This document shows, in pieces, positions 9,761 through 19,140 of a stretch of DNA of 60,801 bases. The notes below the pieces were generated by a model that ran no database searches, was not told the DNA's origin, and worked only from the letters and a program-made list of their open reading frames with translations. Position numbers and translations under genes: made by a program. The stretch comes from Vibrio sp. HI00D65 (GTDB lineage Bacteria; Pseudomonadota; Gammaproteobacteria; Enterobacterales; Vibrionaceae). The stretch covers positions 1 through 60,801 of the forward strand of contig NZ_LWEH01000235.1 of NCBI RefSeq assembly GCF_001635455.1, read 5' to 3'. The first letter of the stretch is position 1. Each line of letters begins with the position of its first letter.

Positions 9761-9776
9761 AGCAAACGTTTGCTTT
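9761..9776 (+). promoter_or_regulatory. PurR operator upstream of purT
   Basis: AGCAAACGTTTGCTTT matches the known palindromic PurR operator core GCAAACGTTTGC exactly. It lies 67 bases before the purT start, so purine repression of purT is expected. Confidence 0.9.
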
Positions 9777-9842
9777 TGTCATCTAAATAAGTATGATCAC
9801 CCCGTTTTCAATCAATCGTTCAAAAGATCGGAAGGAATTTCT

Positions 9843-11018
9843 ATGTTTGGTACTGCTACTCGTGAAAATGCTACTCGTGTACTTCTACTAGGTTCAGGTG
9901 AACTTGGCAAAGAAGTGGCTATCGAGTGCCAACGTTTAGGTTTGGAAGTTATTGCTTGTGACCGTTATGCAGATGCACCTGCTATGCAAGTTGCGCATCG
10001 CAGCCATGTACTAGACATGTTAGATGGCGATGCACTTCAAGCCACCATTGAACTAGAAAAACCAGATTACGTGGTACCAGAAATTGAAGCTATTGCCACC
10101 AGCAAGTTGGTAGAGCTTGAAGCACAAGGCTTGAATGTCGTTCCAACAGCTAACGCAACTAAGCTAACGATGAACCGTGAAGGTATTCGTCGTCTGGCGG
10201 CAGAAGAACTGAAGCTAAGCACATCCCCTTACCGCTTTGCAGACACCTTTGAAGACTTCGCTGCCGCAGTTGAATTTGTCGGTATGCCTTGCGTTGTTAA
10301 ACCAGTAATGAGCTCTTCAGGCAAAGGGCAGAGCGTTATAAAAACCGAAGAAGACATCCAAAAGTCGTGGGAATATGCACAAGAAGGTGGTCGTACTGGC
10401 GCTGGGCGTGTAATCGTTGAAGGCTTCATCGACTTTGATTATGAGATCACTCTTCTCACTGTTCGTGCAATCGACGGTGTTCATTTCTGTGCACCTATCG
10501 GCCACCGCCAAGAAAACGGCGACTACCGTGAATCATGGCAGCCACAAGTTATGTCAGACAACGCTCTAAAAGCGGCACAGTACACGGCAGAGCAAGTGGT
10601 TAATGCTCTAGGTGGTCATGGTATCTTTGGTGTTGAGTTGTTCGTTAAAGGCGACCATGTGACCTTCAACGAAGTATCCCCTCGCCCACACGATACTGGT
10701 TTGGTGACATTGATGTCTCAAGACTCGTCAGAATTCGCACTTCACGTACGCGCATTTACAGGTATGCCTATCAAATCAATTACTCAGTATGGCCCTTGTG
10801 CGTCTGCAGTAATCCTTGGGCAAGGCACATCAACGAACATCCGTTTTGAAGGCCTAGCAGAAGCGCTAGAGGTACCACAAACACAAGTTCGTCTGTTTGG
10901 TAAGCCAGACATCGATGGTCGTCGTCGCCTTGGTGTTGCACTAACACGACGTAAAAGCACAGAAACCGCGATTGAAGATGCAATCAACAGCGCGTCGAAG
11001 GTAAAAGTGATTTACTAA
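9843..11018 (+). CDS. purT: Formate-dependent phosphoribosylglycinamide formyltransferase
   Basis: A 391-residue ATP-grasp enzyme that makes formyl-GAR from GAR, formate and ATP in purine synthesis. The N-terminal Rossmann-like part starts [21 protein letters not shown]; the ATP-grasp core includes [17 protein letters not shown] and [12 protein letters not shown]. The ATG at 9843 is preferred to an earlier in-frame ATG at 9735, because it has a GGAAGGA ribosome-binding site, the PurR box lies between the two, and the length then matches the family. Confidence 0.97.
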   Translation: MFGTATRENATRVLLLGSGELGKEVAIECQRLGLEVIACDRYADAPAMQVAHRSHVLDMLDGDALQATIELEKPDYVVPEIEAIATSKLVELEAQGLNVVPTANATKLTMNREGIRRLAAEELKLSTSPYRFADTFEDFAAAVEFVGMPCVVKPVMSSSGKGQSVIKTEEDIQKSWEYAQEGGRTGAGRVIVEGFIDFDYEITLLTVRAIDGVHFCAPIGHRQENGDYRESWQPQVMSDNALKAAQYTAEQVVNALGGHGIFGVELFVKGDHVTFNEVSPRPHDTGLVTLMSQDSSEFALHVRAFTGMPIKSITQYGPCASAVILGQGTSTNIRFEGLAEALEVPQTQVRLFGKPDIDGRRRLGVALTRRKSTETAIEDAINSASKVKVIY

Positions 11019-11049
11019 TCAGCTTCTTAGATCATGAATCTTAACGAGC

Positions 11050-11077
11050 AAAAAGACGGGCCATGCGCCCGTCTTTT
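11050..11077 (+). terminator. Terminator between purT and tpm
   Basis: AAAAAGACGGG(C) pairs with (G)CCCGTCTTTT around a short loop. It can serve both converging genes. Confidence 0.85.
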
Positions 11078-11110
11078 GATTCGTGTTATCACTTAGAAAG
11101 TAAACTGAAC

Positions 11111-11764
11111 CTAGACTTCCGATTCAATCAAATACACTTCCTCACTGAATCGAGACAACCCTTTCTTAGCAATCTTAGGGTGCTCGTCGTCTGCAATATC
11201 TTGGTTCAACAATGTAATCTTGTAACCCGCAAACAACTGATCGATTTCTAGTTTAGGTACGCTAAACGGAGGGCCTGCCATTTCATCTTGGTCGTAGTCT
11301 AGCGTTACAAGTAGGATCTTGCCGCCTGGCTTAAGCAGTTGCTTTAAGCGCTCTACATATCGCACACGCATTTCTGCAGGCAAAGCGACTAGAGAAGCAC
11401 GGTCATAGATAATATCGACAGGCTGAATTGGCGCAGTGAAGTAATCCCCAGTGTAAACACTCAACTCATCAAATTGATAAAGCTCATGCTGGCCGTTAAT
11501 TTGAGTTACGGTTGGTGTGTAAAAATGCTCAGAGAAAAAAGCTCGAACCGCAATCTGGCTCAATTCCACACCTTGAACGTCTTCATGATTAGACGCAAGC
11601 CATATCAGATCTTCACTCTTGCCACATAGAGGAACAAAGACACTCTTCTCATAGCTAGGCTCAGTTGCTTTCCAAAACTCAACCAAAAGTGGGTTTACAT
11701 CTTCAAGGTGGAAACCAATTTGGTTGGCTGCCCATTTATTGTGCCAAAATTCAGGATTATTCAT
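11111..11764 (-). CDS. tpm: Thiopurine S-methyltransferase
   Basis: A 217-residue class I SAM-dependent methyltransferase of the bacterial TPMT family: starts [23 protein letters not shown]-binding region [17 protein letters not shown], then [17 protein letters not shown] and [10 protein letters not shown]. It methylates thiopurines or metalloid species (for example tellurite or selenite in other bacteria). Converges with purT. Confidence 0.92.
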   Translation of the reverse strand: MNNPEFWHNKWAANQIGFHLEDVNPLLVEFWKATEPSYEKSVFVPLCGKSEDLIWLASNHEDVQGVELSQIAVRAFFSEHFYTPTVTQINGQHELYQFDELSVYTGDYFTAPIQPVDIIYDRASLVALPAEMRVRYVERLKQLLKPGGKILLVTLDYDQDEMAGPPFSVPKLEIDQLFAGYKITLLNQDIADDEHPKIAKKGLSRFSEEVYLIESEV

Positions 11765-12086
11765 CTTTCGTTCATGTTAAACAGTCATAATGCAAGGGTA
11801 CAGTATAGAGAAGTAAGAGCAACCTTAGCTTGGCTTAAAGTGGCAAAATGGTTTCGAATACAACCAGAAACTGGCTAGGTTCAAAGTTCTTAAAATTGCG
11901 GAACAAACGCTTGGATTATTTGTCTATATGTTCACATTTTAAAGCAATATTAAACGTTAAAGTTGGTTTCTGTCTTAGCTAGCCCCATTTAATATGTAGT
12001 GAGTTTAGTTAAGCTTTTTTACTCTTATGCGTTACTGGTTACCCCTTTTAACTACCCGTTTTGTAACCTTGTATTTTGGAGTTTGA
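11765..12086. other. Intergenic region between tpm and relV
   Basis: 322 bases holding the divergent promoters of tpm and relV. No other feature recognised. Confidence 0.5.
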
Positions 12087-12866
12087 ATGAGTGTATTTCT
12101 CCGTACGACGGCCCTAATGCTTCTAGTATTGAGCCGAGCGCCTGCATTCGCAGCAGCACCTGTTTCAACGAGTTCAACTGATCAATCGCGCACAGCGCCT
12201 TCGCAAAACCAAGTTTCATCAAACGTATTCCGCCACAGCCTAAGCGGCCTATATGGCATCAAGGCATTCGACTCGCGTCCAACTCAGCCTTATACCGACT
12301 TCGACATCCTTTACAGCAAAGCTCACCAAGCTCAAGCAGAGCTAGAGACAATCTGTAAAAGTACTGCTCTTCTCACTAATTCAGATGCACTGTTTGCTGG
12401 TGTTAAATCTCAAGCTCGCGCTCAAGAGAAAATTGAATTAGAACTGGATGGTGACAACACAAGAATTACCGACCTAGCTCGCGCAACAATCATCGCTAAT
12501 GATGTAGAGAGCCTAGTTGAAGTGTACGAAGCACTGAGCCGAGAAGCGGACGTGGTAAAAGTGAAAAACAAGTTTAAGTCACCCGCTGATTCTGGCTACC
12601 GTGACCTTAACTTACTGGTTCGCTTACCAAAAACTAACATGATCGCCGAGGTTCAACTTCACTTAAAAGCGATAGCAGATGTGAAAAGTGGCCCTGAACA
12701 TGAGCTATACGAGATCATTCAAGGTATTGAGCGTCATGCGATTGCTGAAAAGCGCCCAATCAACGACATCGAAGCTGCGCAAATTAACAGCCTAAGACGC
12801 CAATCTTTAGAGCTGTACCAACAAGCATGGCAACCATACATTACGACCCATATTAAAGCGGCATAA
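12087..12866 (+). CDS. relV: Small alarmone synthetase RelV
   Basis: A 259-residue RelA/SpoT-domain protein without HD hydrolase or regulatory domains. It resembles RelV of Vibrio cholerae in size and in neighbours (tpm, purT, cdd). Synthetase motifs: KSQARAQEKIELELDGDN, the RITDLARATIIA segment, YRDLNLLVRLP and the EVQLHLKAI strand. It should make (p)ppGpp from ATP and GDP/GTP. The N-terminus (MSVFLRTTALMLLVLSRAPAFAAAP) looks like a signal peptide, which is odd for an alarmone synthetase; the same has been noted for this family and the start may be further in. Confidence 0.88.
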   Translation: MSVFLRTTALMLLVLSRAPAFAAAPVSTSSTDQSRTAPSQNQVSSNVFRHSLSGLYGIKAFDSRPTQPYTDFDILYSKAHQAQAELETICKSTALLTNSDALFAGVKSQARAQEKIELELDGDNTRITDLARATIIANDVESLVEVYEALSREADVVKVKNKFKSPADSGYRDLNLLVRLPKTNMIAEVQLHLKAIADVKSGPEHELYEIIQGIERHAIAEKRPINDIEAAQINSLRRQSLELYQQAWQPYITTHIKAA

Positions 12867-12902
12867 CATCAAACTTACCGCCACTACAAAACAAAAACGA
12901 AC

Positions 12903-12929
12903 AAGGGCTGCACTCGCAGCCCTTTTTAA
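12903..12929 (+). terminator. Terminator after relV
   Basis: AAGGGCTGC and GCAGCCCTT around ACTC, followed by a short T-run. Confidence 0.85.
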
Positions 12930-12963
12930 TTTCAACGTATCTCTTATCAATCATAAGCGAACG

Positions 12964-13373
12964 CTATTCGTGATAGTACTCCTGAGAGCGTTCATACAAG
13001 TCCAATGGCTTTAAGGTACTATAGAAAGCCGCGACATCCTGTAAATCCTTATCAGATAGAGACTTCACGACTGACTGCATGTATAAATCCTGACGTACAT
13101 CACTTTTAAAATCACGCAATTGTTTAAGGATGTAGCTGGATATCTGCCCCTTAATATTCGGGTAAGACTGCACTAAAGGGATGACCTTATCACCATGACA
13201 CCGGCTACATAGGTTGTCAGCGAGCTTTCTCCTGCCGTCAAGTTTGGTATGTAAGGTACTGTTTTGTCACTTTGTATAGTCAGTTTTGGCGAAAGCTTTT
13301 CCACCGTTGCAGTGTTTTCGTCAGTACATGCGGAGAGTGACATTACAGCAAATAGAGCGGTGTATCTAAATTC
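12964..13373 (-). pseudogene. Frameshifted cytochrome c lipoprotein gene
   Basis: Read on the minus strand, the 5' part encodes a lipoprotein signal (RYTALFAVMSLSAC then TDENTATVEKLSPK) running in one frame to about NLTAGE. The 3' part, shifted by one base, encodes KLADNLCSRCHGDKVIPLV followed by about 68 residues ending RSQEYYHE, a class I cytochrome c domain with the CxxCH haem motif. Adding one A to a three-A run near 13228 would join the frames. There is also no ATG in front of the signal sequence, and a stop precedes it closely. The gene therefore seems decayed. The intact ancestor would be a small periplasmic c-type cytochrome lipoprotein of about 135 residues. Confidence 0.75.
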
Positions 13374-13421
13374 AATTAGAATTAACTATCGTTCAGGAGA
13401 ACTGAACGATGATTAGAGATT

Positions 13422-13464
<43 letters not shown>

Positions 13465-13514
13465 AGATAAAAAGATTGAAAACAAGTGGCAAGAATAAAT
13501 ACTGTGATATAAAC

Positions 13515-13541
13515 AAAAAGACCACGCTATGCGTGGTCTAT
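13515..13541 (-). terminator. Terminator of ihfA
   Basis: AGACCACGC and GCGTGGTCT arms around a short loop; on the minus strand it is followed by TTTTTG, fitting ihfA termination. Confidence 0.85.
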
Positions 13542-13548
13542 TGCTTGG

Positions 13549-13845
13549 CTACTTCTCGATTTTAATATTTTCGACACGGGCCTTTAGTTTTTGTCCCGGT
13601 CTAAAAGTAACAACACGTCGAGCAGAAATTGGAATGTCTTCACCAGTTTTCGGGTTACGACCAGGTCGCTCGTTTTTCTCGCGAAGATCAAAGTTACCAA
13701 AACCAGACAGTTTTACCTGTTCGCCATTTTCAAGCGCTTTACGAACTTCTTCGAAAAACACTTCAACCGTTTCCTTGGCATCCCGCTTGCTGTATCCGAG
13801 TGTCTCAAACAGGTTCTCAGCCAAATCGGCCTTCGTGAGTGCCAT
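13549..13845 (-). CDS. ihfA: Integration host factor alpha subunit
   Basis: A 98-residue DNA-bending protein ([24 protein letters not shown]) with the conserved beta-arm segment [22 protein letters not shown] that inserts a proline into the DNA minor groove. Pairs with IhfB. Standard length. In many gammaproteobacteria ihfA follows pheT; here nearly 600 bases without a gene lie upstream, so it appears to be transcribed alone. Confidence 0.97.
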   Translation of the reverse strand: MALTKADLAENLFETLGYSKRDAKETVEVFFEEVRKALENGEQVKLSGFGNFDLREKNERPGRNPKTGEDIPISARRVVTFRPGQKLKARVENIKIEK

Positions 13846-14428
13846 AAAACTTTCCTCAAAGCTATGTTAATCATTGCTACTATCGCCAGTAGCGCCAAAG
13901 CATTTACCCTATTCAATCAATGAGATAAGGTCGTTTACAAGGAAAGTGTATGCCAAGCTTCTGATTTTCGCCAACTTTTTTATCTCAACTGTCAGATTAT
14001 TCTTTCAAATCAAAAAGATAACTCGCTCTTAATTTCACATATATGGCTAAAAAACATCTACTTAACAGCTATAAAATAGAACTATATTCCATTCACCATT
14101 AATAAATTGGAATTTAAAACTTTACCAGTCTATATGATGATTTTTGAGATTTTTCTCTGTTCCCCAATAAAATCAGCCACTTGATTTGATATCCATCTCA
14201 ACAGAGGTTATGAAATAATCATTATTAAATATGAGATTTGTATCATTTCAGAATTGCATTCGAATCGGTCAATGCTATCACTGATTGTGTACTGACTTTT
14301 ACTGCGATTCATCTTTATTATAATTTCGTCAATCTCCCTCTTTAGCGACGCTCTGCAGCAAAGTACATTTCACAGCGCGCAATTGATATGTTATAACATA
14401 TCAAACGAGAGGGAATTTAGTACTTAGA
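13846..14428. other. Non-coding gap between ihfA and zur
   Basis: 583 AT-rich bases carrying the divergent promoters of ihfA and the Zur-type regulator, with a Zur-like palindrome near the right end. No pheT fragment or RNA gene recognised. Confidence 0.5.
14383..14404. promoter_or_regulatory. Zur-like box, autoregulatory
   Basis: A perfect 22-bp palindrome centred on GTTATAAC. The 13-base core GTTATAACATATC (14390-14402) matches 11 of 13 bases of GTTATAATATAAC, the core seen perfectly before the zevA-like gene in this window. It is 25 bases before the regulator start, so the regulator probably represses its own operon when zinc is available. Confidence 0.75.
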
Positions 14429-14902
14429 ATGAAAGATATTGAAGCGATCATTAAGCACGTCAAACAAGGGTGTAGAGACAAAGGAAAACAGTTTACCGCC
14501 AAAAGGCTGCTGATACTGCGTGCGTTGGCACATGCCGATAAAGCGCTGTCTGCCTACGAGTTAGTCGACTATTGCAAAGAGCATTTTGATCAACATGTTC
14601 AAGCGATGTCGGTCTACAGAGTCTTGGATTTTTTAGAACAACACCACCTAGCACACAAGATTAAGGTATCAAATAAATACATACTTTGTGACCACATCCT
14701 TTGTGAGCACGAACATGGCATCCCACAATTTTTGATTTGTTCTAAGTGCGACAAGATAAGTGAACAAACCATCAACCCTTCTATTATTCGCGATCTTAAA
14801 TCTCACGCGAAACAACAAGGATTCACCGTCACAAGCCCTCAGTTAGAGATCAGCTGTGTTTGTGATGAGTGTGCTAAGTCCGAAGTAAATACGCCCTGCT
14901 AA
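14429..14902 (+). CDS. zur: Fur family zinc-responsive repressor, Zur-like
   Basis: A 157-residue winged-helix metalloregulator (QFTAKRLLILRALAHADKALSAYELVDY for DNA binding). It has the dimerisation metal site LICSKCDK and a C-terminal CVCDECAK. Histidines in DHILCEHEHGIP suit the regulatory zinc site. The content of the following genes (dihydroorotase paralogue, gamma-carbonic anhydrase, COG0523 GTPase) argues for Zur rather than Fur or PerR. Being inside the regulon, it could be a second Zur paralogue rather than the main chromosomal one. Confidence 0.82.
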   Translation: MKDIEAIIKHVKQGCRDKGKQFTAKRLLILRALAHADKALSAYELVDYCKEHFDQHVQAMSVYRVLDFLEQHHLAHKIKVSNKYILCDHILCEHEHGIPQFLICSKCDKISEQTINPSIIRDLKSHAKQQGFTVTSPQLEISCVCDECAKSEVNTPC

Positions 14903-14970
14903 GAATACCTACATCTAATCACTAGATTCCAAACGTATTAGCCTAATTAACAAGGAAAGAATAAAACGCT

Positions 14971-16317
14971 ATGCCTGCAACGCTCATTAAAAATGCCTAC
15001 GTGGTCAATGAAGGCACCGTTACCGAGATAGATGTATTGATTGTCAACCAACGAATTGAAAAAGTTGCGAGCAATATAAAGCCAAGTTCAGAATGTGAGG
15101 TGATTGACGCGCAAGGTTGCTATCTCATACCGGGGATGATTGATGATCAAGTCCATTTTCGCGAGCCCGGGTTAACCCACAAAGGCTCAATCGCAACAGA
15201 GTCACGTGCCGCTGTCGCCGGTGGTATTACTAGCTACATGGAAATGCCAAACGTAACCCCTGCTACTACGACCATTGAGGCCTTAGAGAAAAAATTTGAT
15301 ATCGCAGCACAGAGTTCACTGGCTAACTACTCTTTTTACCTAGGTGCAACTGAAGATAACCTAGAGCAAATCAAGCAGCTCGACCCGACCAAACACTGTG
15401 GCGTAAAGGTATTTATGGGTGCTTCAACGGGTAACCTGTTGGTTGAAGAGCCTCAAGCACTCGATGCCATATTCCGTGATTCTCCCGTCCTGATTGTCAC
15501 CCATTGTGAAAGCGGGCCTGTTATCGCTAAAAACCAAGAGCAATTAAGAAAAGAGAAAGCAGTTTTCACGATTGAAGACCACCCTATCCTAAGAGATGAC
15601 AGAGCCTGCTATGCCTCTTCTTCTTTTGCTGTTGAGCTCGCAAAAAAGCACAATAGCCAGCTTCATGTATTGCATATCACTACAGAGAAAGAGTTGGCAC
15701 TATTTGATAAAGGGCCAATCGAAGGCAAGCGCATAACCGCTGAAGCGTGTGTTCATCACCTTTGGTTCAGTAATGAAGATTACCCAAAATTAGAGAACCA
15801 AATCAAATGCAACCCAGCCATCAAATTTCCAAGCGATCGAGAAGCACTACTTGCCGCCCTTAACACCAATCAAATAGACATCATCGCCACAGACCATGCT
15901 CCTCACACATGGGAAGAAAAACAAGTTCCTTATGAGCAAGCGCCTGCCGGTTTACCCCTTGTGCAACACGCCCTCTTGACTCTGTTTGACCACGTACATG
16001 CCGGAACCATGACCGTAGAACAAGTCGTAGAAAAAACAGCACATAACCCATCCATTCGGTATGCGATACAAGAGCGCGGTTATATTCGTGAAGGCTACTT
16101 CGCAGACTTAGTACTCGTCGACCCAAAAGCATCAACATTAGTTGATGAGGAAAACAACCTTTATCAATGTGCTTGGTCTCCATTCACTGGTCACGAGTTC
16201 TCTTCCCAGATCAAACATACTTGGGTAAATGGCACCAAGGTTTATAGCAATGGAGATTCGAGCTTGCTCCAAGATACAAATCACTCTCCAGCAATGAGGC
16301 TGTCATTCAAGCGCTAG
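14971..16317 (+). CDS. Dihydroorotase paralogue, zinc-starvation type
   Basis: A 448-residue amidohydrolase of the long dihydroorotase class, which cyclises carbamoyl-aspartate to dihydroorotate. Visible: DDQVHFREPGLTHKG near residues 58-72, a lysine in CGVKVFMGASTGN, histidines in IVTHCESGP and LHVLHITT, and the catalytic aspartate in IATDHAPHTW. The usual HxH metal pair is QxH here (Q60, H62), so one zinc ligand is changed. Paralogues of this kind, controlled by Zur, are thought to replace zinc-costly PyrC when zinc is short. Begins 68 bases after the regulator, likely in the same transcript. Confidence 0.85.
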   Translation: MPATLIKNAYVVNEGTVTEIDVLIVNQRIEKVASNIKPSSECEVIDAQGCYLIPGMIDDQVHFREPGLTHKGSIATESRAAVAGGITSYMEMPNVTPATTTIEALEKKFDIAAQSSLANYSFYLGATEDNLEQIKQLDPTKHCGVKVFMGASTGNLLVEEPQALDAIFRDSPVLIVTHCESGPVIAKNQEQLRKEKAVFTIEDHPILRDDRACYASSSFAVELAKKHNSQLHVLHITTEKELALFDKGPIEGKRITAEACVHHLWFSNEDYPKLENQIKCNPAIKFPSDREALLAALNTNQIDIIATDHAPHTWEEKQVPYEQAPAGLPLVQHALLTLFDHVHAGTMTVEQVVEKTAHNPSIRYAIQERGYIREGYFADLVLVDPKASTLVDEENNLYQCAWSPFTGHEFSSQIKHTWVNGTKVYSNGDSSLLQDTNHSPAMRLSFKR

Positions 16318-16353
16318 TTGAGCAGTTATTACCATCAATAAAAAGAAATCAAT

Positions 16354-16914
16354 ATGTTAAGAAGAAACCCTAACGGTCATATGCCAAACGTATCGGAAAC
16401 CGCCTTCATTGATCCAACAGCCATTATTTGTGGCAAGGTCATCATTGAAGATAACGTGTTCATTGGTCCTTATGCCGTGATACGTGCCGACGAGGTTAAT
16501 GAACACGGCGATATGGAAGCTATCGTGATTAAGCGCGATACCAATATTCAAGATGGTGTGGTTATCCATTCGAAGGCCGGTGCTGCGGTAAGCATAGGAG
16601 AACGCTCCTCTATCGCTCACCGCTCCATTATCCATGGGCCTTGTGAAGTCAGTGACGATGTCTTTATCGGCTTCAACTCTGTCGTTTTCAATGCCGTCAT
16701 TGGTAAAGGTTGCGTGATTCGTCATAACTGCGTGGTGGACGGACTCGACCTTCCTGAGAATTTTCATGTACCACCGATGACCAACATAGGTTCAGGCTTT
16801 GATCTAAACAGCATTTCAAAAGTACCACCAGAATACTCGGCTTTTTCAGAATCGGTTGTCTCTGCCAACCATACTCTTGTTCAAGGCTATAGAAGGATTG
16901 CTAATGAACTCTAA
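16354..16914 (+). CDS. Gamma-class carbonic anhydrase-like protein
   Basis: A 186-residue left-handed beta-helix (hexapeptide repeat) protein: AFIDPTAIICGKVIIEDNVFIGPYAVIRAD, then VVIHSKAG and SIAHRSIIHGP giving the trimeric metal site histidines. Gamma-carbonic anhydrases can use iron or cobalt instead of zinc, and this gene type is a repeated member of Zur-controlled clusters. Starts 36 bases after the dihydroorotase gene and overlaps the next gene by 11 bases. Confidence 0.85.
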   Translation: MLRRNPNGHMPNVSETAFIDPTAIICGKVIIEDNVFIGPYAVIRADEVNEHGDMEAIVIKRDTNIQDGVVIHSKAGAAVSIGERSSIAHRSIIHGPCEVSDDVFIGFNSVVFNAVIGKGCVIRHNCVVDGLDLPENFHVPPMTNIGSGFDLNSISKVPPEYSAFSESVVSANHTLVQGYRRIANEL

Positions 16915-17908
16915 TAAATCCCCCTTGCTTGGGATTCCGACCAACATTATTACTGGGTTTCTCGGAGTAGGAAAAACCTCTGCGATTCTTAACTTAATGA
17001 AGCACAAACCAGCCGATGAGAATTGGGCTATTTTGGTGAATGAGTTTGGTGAAATTGGCGTTGATGGAAGTTTATTCGAAGGCAATCAAACCAAACAACA
17101 GCAAGTTTTTATTCGCGAAGTACCCGGTGGCTGCATGTGCTGTGCAGCAGGTTTACCGATGCAGATAGCACTCAATCAGTTGCTTTCTGAGGCGAAGCCA
17201 GACCGCTTACTGATTGAGCCTACTGGGCTTGGCCACCCAAAAGAAGTGTTAGAAGTATTATCTTCTGAACATTATCGTAAAGTGCTATCACTGCAAAAGA
17301 ACATCACCTTGGTAGATGCTCGCAAACTGTCTGATACTCGTTATTCTGACCACGATACTTTCAACCAACAAATTACCATTGCGGATACGGTCGTCGGCAA
17401 TAAAGTAGACCTTTATAACAAGGGGGATGCAGAAAAGCTTGCCGAGTACGTCGCACAGGTTTGTCACAATAAAACTAAGCTCATATTTGCCCATCACGGT
17501 AAGATCCCTTTCGATGAGTTTGATGGAGACACCAGCTTTTACCATCATCAAGCTCATGGGCACCATCATCACAAACAAGATAGGCCACTCGCGTCTGAAC
17601 TCCCGATGCCAGAAAGCGGCATGCTCAAAGCGACCAACCAAGGCGAAGGCTTTGAGAGTATTGGATGGCGATTTGCAGCTGATAAACTGTTTGACCACCA
17701 GCGTTTACGACACTTTCTAGTCGGCTTGAAAGTTGAACGTATGAAGGCGGTGTTCATTACTCCAAATGGTATCTTTGGCTACAACTTAACAGAGGATGGT
17801 TTGACCGAATCAGAACTCGATGAGTGCAGTGAAACCAGAATTGAAGTAATTGGTCAGGACATAGAGAGTGAGCTGGAAAGCCAACTTCTAGATTGTCTTG
17901 TTAACTAA
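16904..17908 (+). CDS. COG0523 family GTPase, zinc metallochaperone
   Basis: A 334-residue G3E GTPase. Walker A is GFLGVGKTS (18-26), followed by the metal-binding CxCC motif in PGGCMCCAAG, the GNKVDLY guanine motif, a histidine-rich loop (HHQAHGHHHHKQ) and the C-terminal CobW domain. Zur-controlled members (ZigA/ZagA/YeiR type) are thought to move zinc to essential enzymes in starvation. The ATG at 16904 lies inside the end of the carbonic anhydrase gene and matches the family N-terminus; a longer frame exists but adds no conserved sequence. Confidence 0.9.
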   Translation: MNSNKSPLLGIPTNIITGFLGVGKTSAILNLMKHKPADENWAILVNEFGEIGVDGSLFEGNQTKQQQVFIREVPGGCMCCAAGLPMQIALNQLLSEAKPDRLLIEPTGLGHPKEVLEVLSSEHYRKVLSLQKNITLVDARKLSDTRYSDHDTFNQQITIADTVVGNKVDLYNKGDAEKLAEYVAQVCHNKTKLIFAHHGKIPFDEFDGDTSFYHHQAHGHHHHKQDRPLASELPMPESGMLKATNQGEGFESIGWRFAADKLFDHQRLRHFLVGLKVERMKAVFITPNGIFGYNLTEDGLTESELDECSETRIEVIGQDIESELESQLLDCLVN

Positions 17909-17933
17909 GTTCGCTCCATCGATAATTAAAACT

Positions 17934-17970
17934 AAAGCCCTATCAAATAGAACATTCATAGGGCTTTTTA
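17934..17970 (+). terminator. Terminator after the zinc-starvation operon
   Basis: AAAGCCCTAT and ATAGGGCTTT arms followed by TTTTA; it also lies at the end of the convergent aspartoacylase gene. Confidence 0.85.
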
Positions 17971-17994
17971 GACATTGGAGTAAACATCGCTACG

Positions 17995-18867
17995 TTAGTT
18001 TACCGACACCAATCGTTTCTCTGCTAACGCCATCGCAATGTTAGCTTGAGCGTAAGCACTCTCGTTGATAAAGTGCGGGTATATGTCTTGTTCTCGTTCC
18101 CAATAAATATCATAGCCAAAGAACGTCGCCAATATCGGCTGTCCTTGCTTAACGACCTCGAAATCCCGACCACATATCGCAGGATGCACCGTAGCAACAC
18201 GCATGCCGTCTGGGCCAAGGGGAACATTAACTTCTTCAACATAGAAAAACGCATTGTAGTCTTCTAATGCTTGCAGCTGATTGAGGTTATGCTTCTCAAC
18301 ATAATCAAGCACCATGGTCAGCATCTGCTTCATCAGTTTAAGCGTGTCGAATTTAAGCGAACCATGTGCCTGAGCACCCACTTCAATCATTACACCGCAC
18401 TTCCCCGTAGTACAAAGGTAAGGCTGCTCTTCCCATGGTTTCCTATCTTCAAATAGAATATTCGCTTCCGGCATTCGCTGTTTCACATACGCGCCCATTT
18501 TTTGATAGAAAGCATCGTTGGAAAGCAAGATCAGTGTCGCGCCCATATTGCTGGTTGTGTTGTGTAGGTCGATAATGAGTTGCTGCTCTTTGCTTGCGTA
18601 TCGCTCTGCAAACTGGCGAGCTACGGTATGCTCGGCTAAACCTAGCGTGTCGTCATTGTTGAGCTGAGAAAACTCACGATTTAAATCCGTGTCTAGGTAC
18701 CTTACGTTCTGATCTACCGCTTTTGGGTTTGCGATAACTGAATCGGTAGAAAATGTCGAACGATCAGCGGCATAGAAGCGCTCTTTAATGAGTTTATGTA
18801 GATAAATTCCAGAGAGTTCGTTACCGTGAGTTCCGGCGACCAGTAAGACTTGTTTTATGTTTTCCAT
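17995..18867 (-). CDS. Aspartoacylase/succinylglutamate desuccinylase family protein
   Basis: A 290-residue zinc hydrolase of the AspA/AstE family: VAGTHGNELSG supplies the first His and Glu ligands, DLNREFS the substrate site, and IIDLHNTTSNMG the last His. Members cleave N-acetyl-aspartate or related acyl-amino acids. The ATG at 18867 starts at the family N-terminus (MENIKQVLLVAGTHGNE). A Zur-like box lies 47 bases upstream, so expression is probably linked to zinc, either because the enzyme needs zinc or because it is a stand-in paralogue. Confidence 0.88.
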   Translation of the reverse strand: MENIKQVLLVAGTHGNELSGIYLHKLIKERFYAADRSTFSTDSVIANPKAVDQNVRYLDTDLNREFSQLNNDDTLGLAEHTVARQFAERYASKEQQLIIDLHNTTSNMGATLILLSNDAFYQKMGAYVKQRMPEANILFEDRKPWEEQPYLCTTGKCGVMIEVGAQAHGSLKFDTLKLMKQMLTMVLDYVEKHNLNQLQALEDYNAFFYVEEVNVPLGPDGMRVATVHPAICGRDFEVVKQGQPILATFFGYDIYWEREQDIYPHFINESAYAQANIAMALAEKRLVSVN

Positions 18868-18911
18868 GTAATTGATTTCCAAGTATCGAAGGTGCAAGTT
18901 ACCCTGTATCA

Positions 18912-18933
18912 TTGTTACAATATAACATAACAA
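18912..18933. promoter_or_regulatory. Zur-like box upstream of aspartoacylase
   Basis: Core GTTACAATATAAC at 18914-18926 matches 12 of 13 bases of GTTATAATATAAC, with flanking TT/AA that extend the inverted symmetry. Confidence 0.7.
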
Positions 18934-19040
18934 TAAGACAAATCATTCTCTAAAAGAGAGAACAAGAAAACACCTGATAATTCGAAAGAAAATCGAGAAC
19001 CTTAGATAACGACCATATTTCATGTTTTCATCTCATCATA

Positions 19041-19066
19041 AGAAAGCCCCGCGCTTGCGAGGCTTT
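19041..19066. terminator. Terminator-like hairpin
   Basis: AAAGCC(CCG)CGC and GCGAGGCTTT arms. Lies between the DMT exporter's 3' side and the aspartoacylase promoter; it most likely ends the leftward DMT transcript. Confidence 0.6.
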
Positions 19067-19140
19067 AATTCATACATGGTCATCGGGGTATAACGACTAT
19101 AAAGGTGACTTCAAACCCCTCTTCGTTAATGAAAACGACA

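Noticed and set aside
9735..9842. N-terminal extension of purT
   Set aside because: Would overlap the PurR operator and adds unconserved residues; ATG 9843 has the ribosome-binding site.
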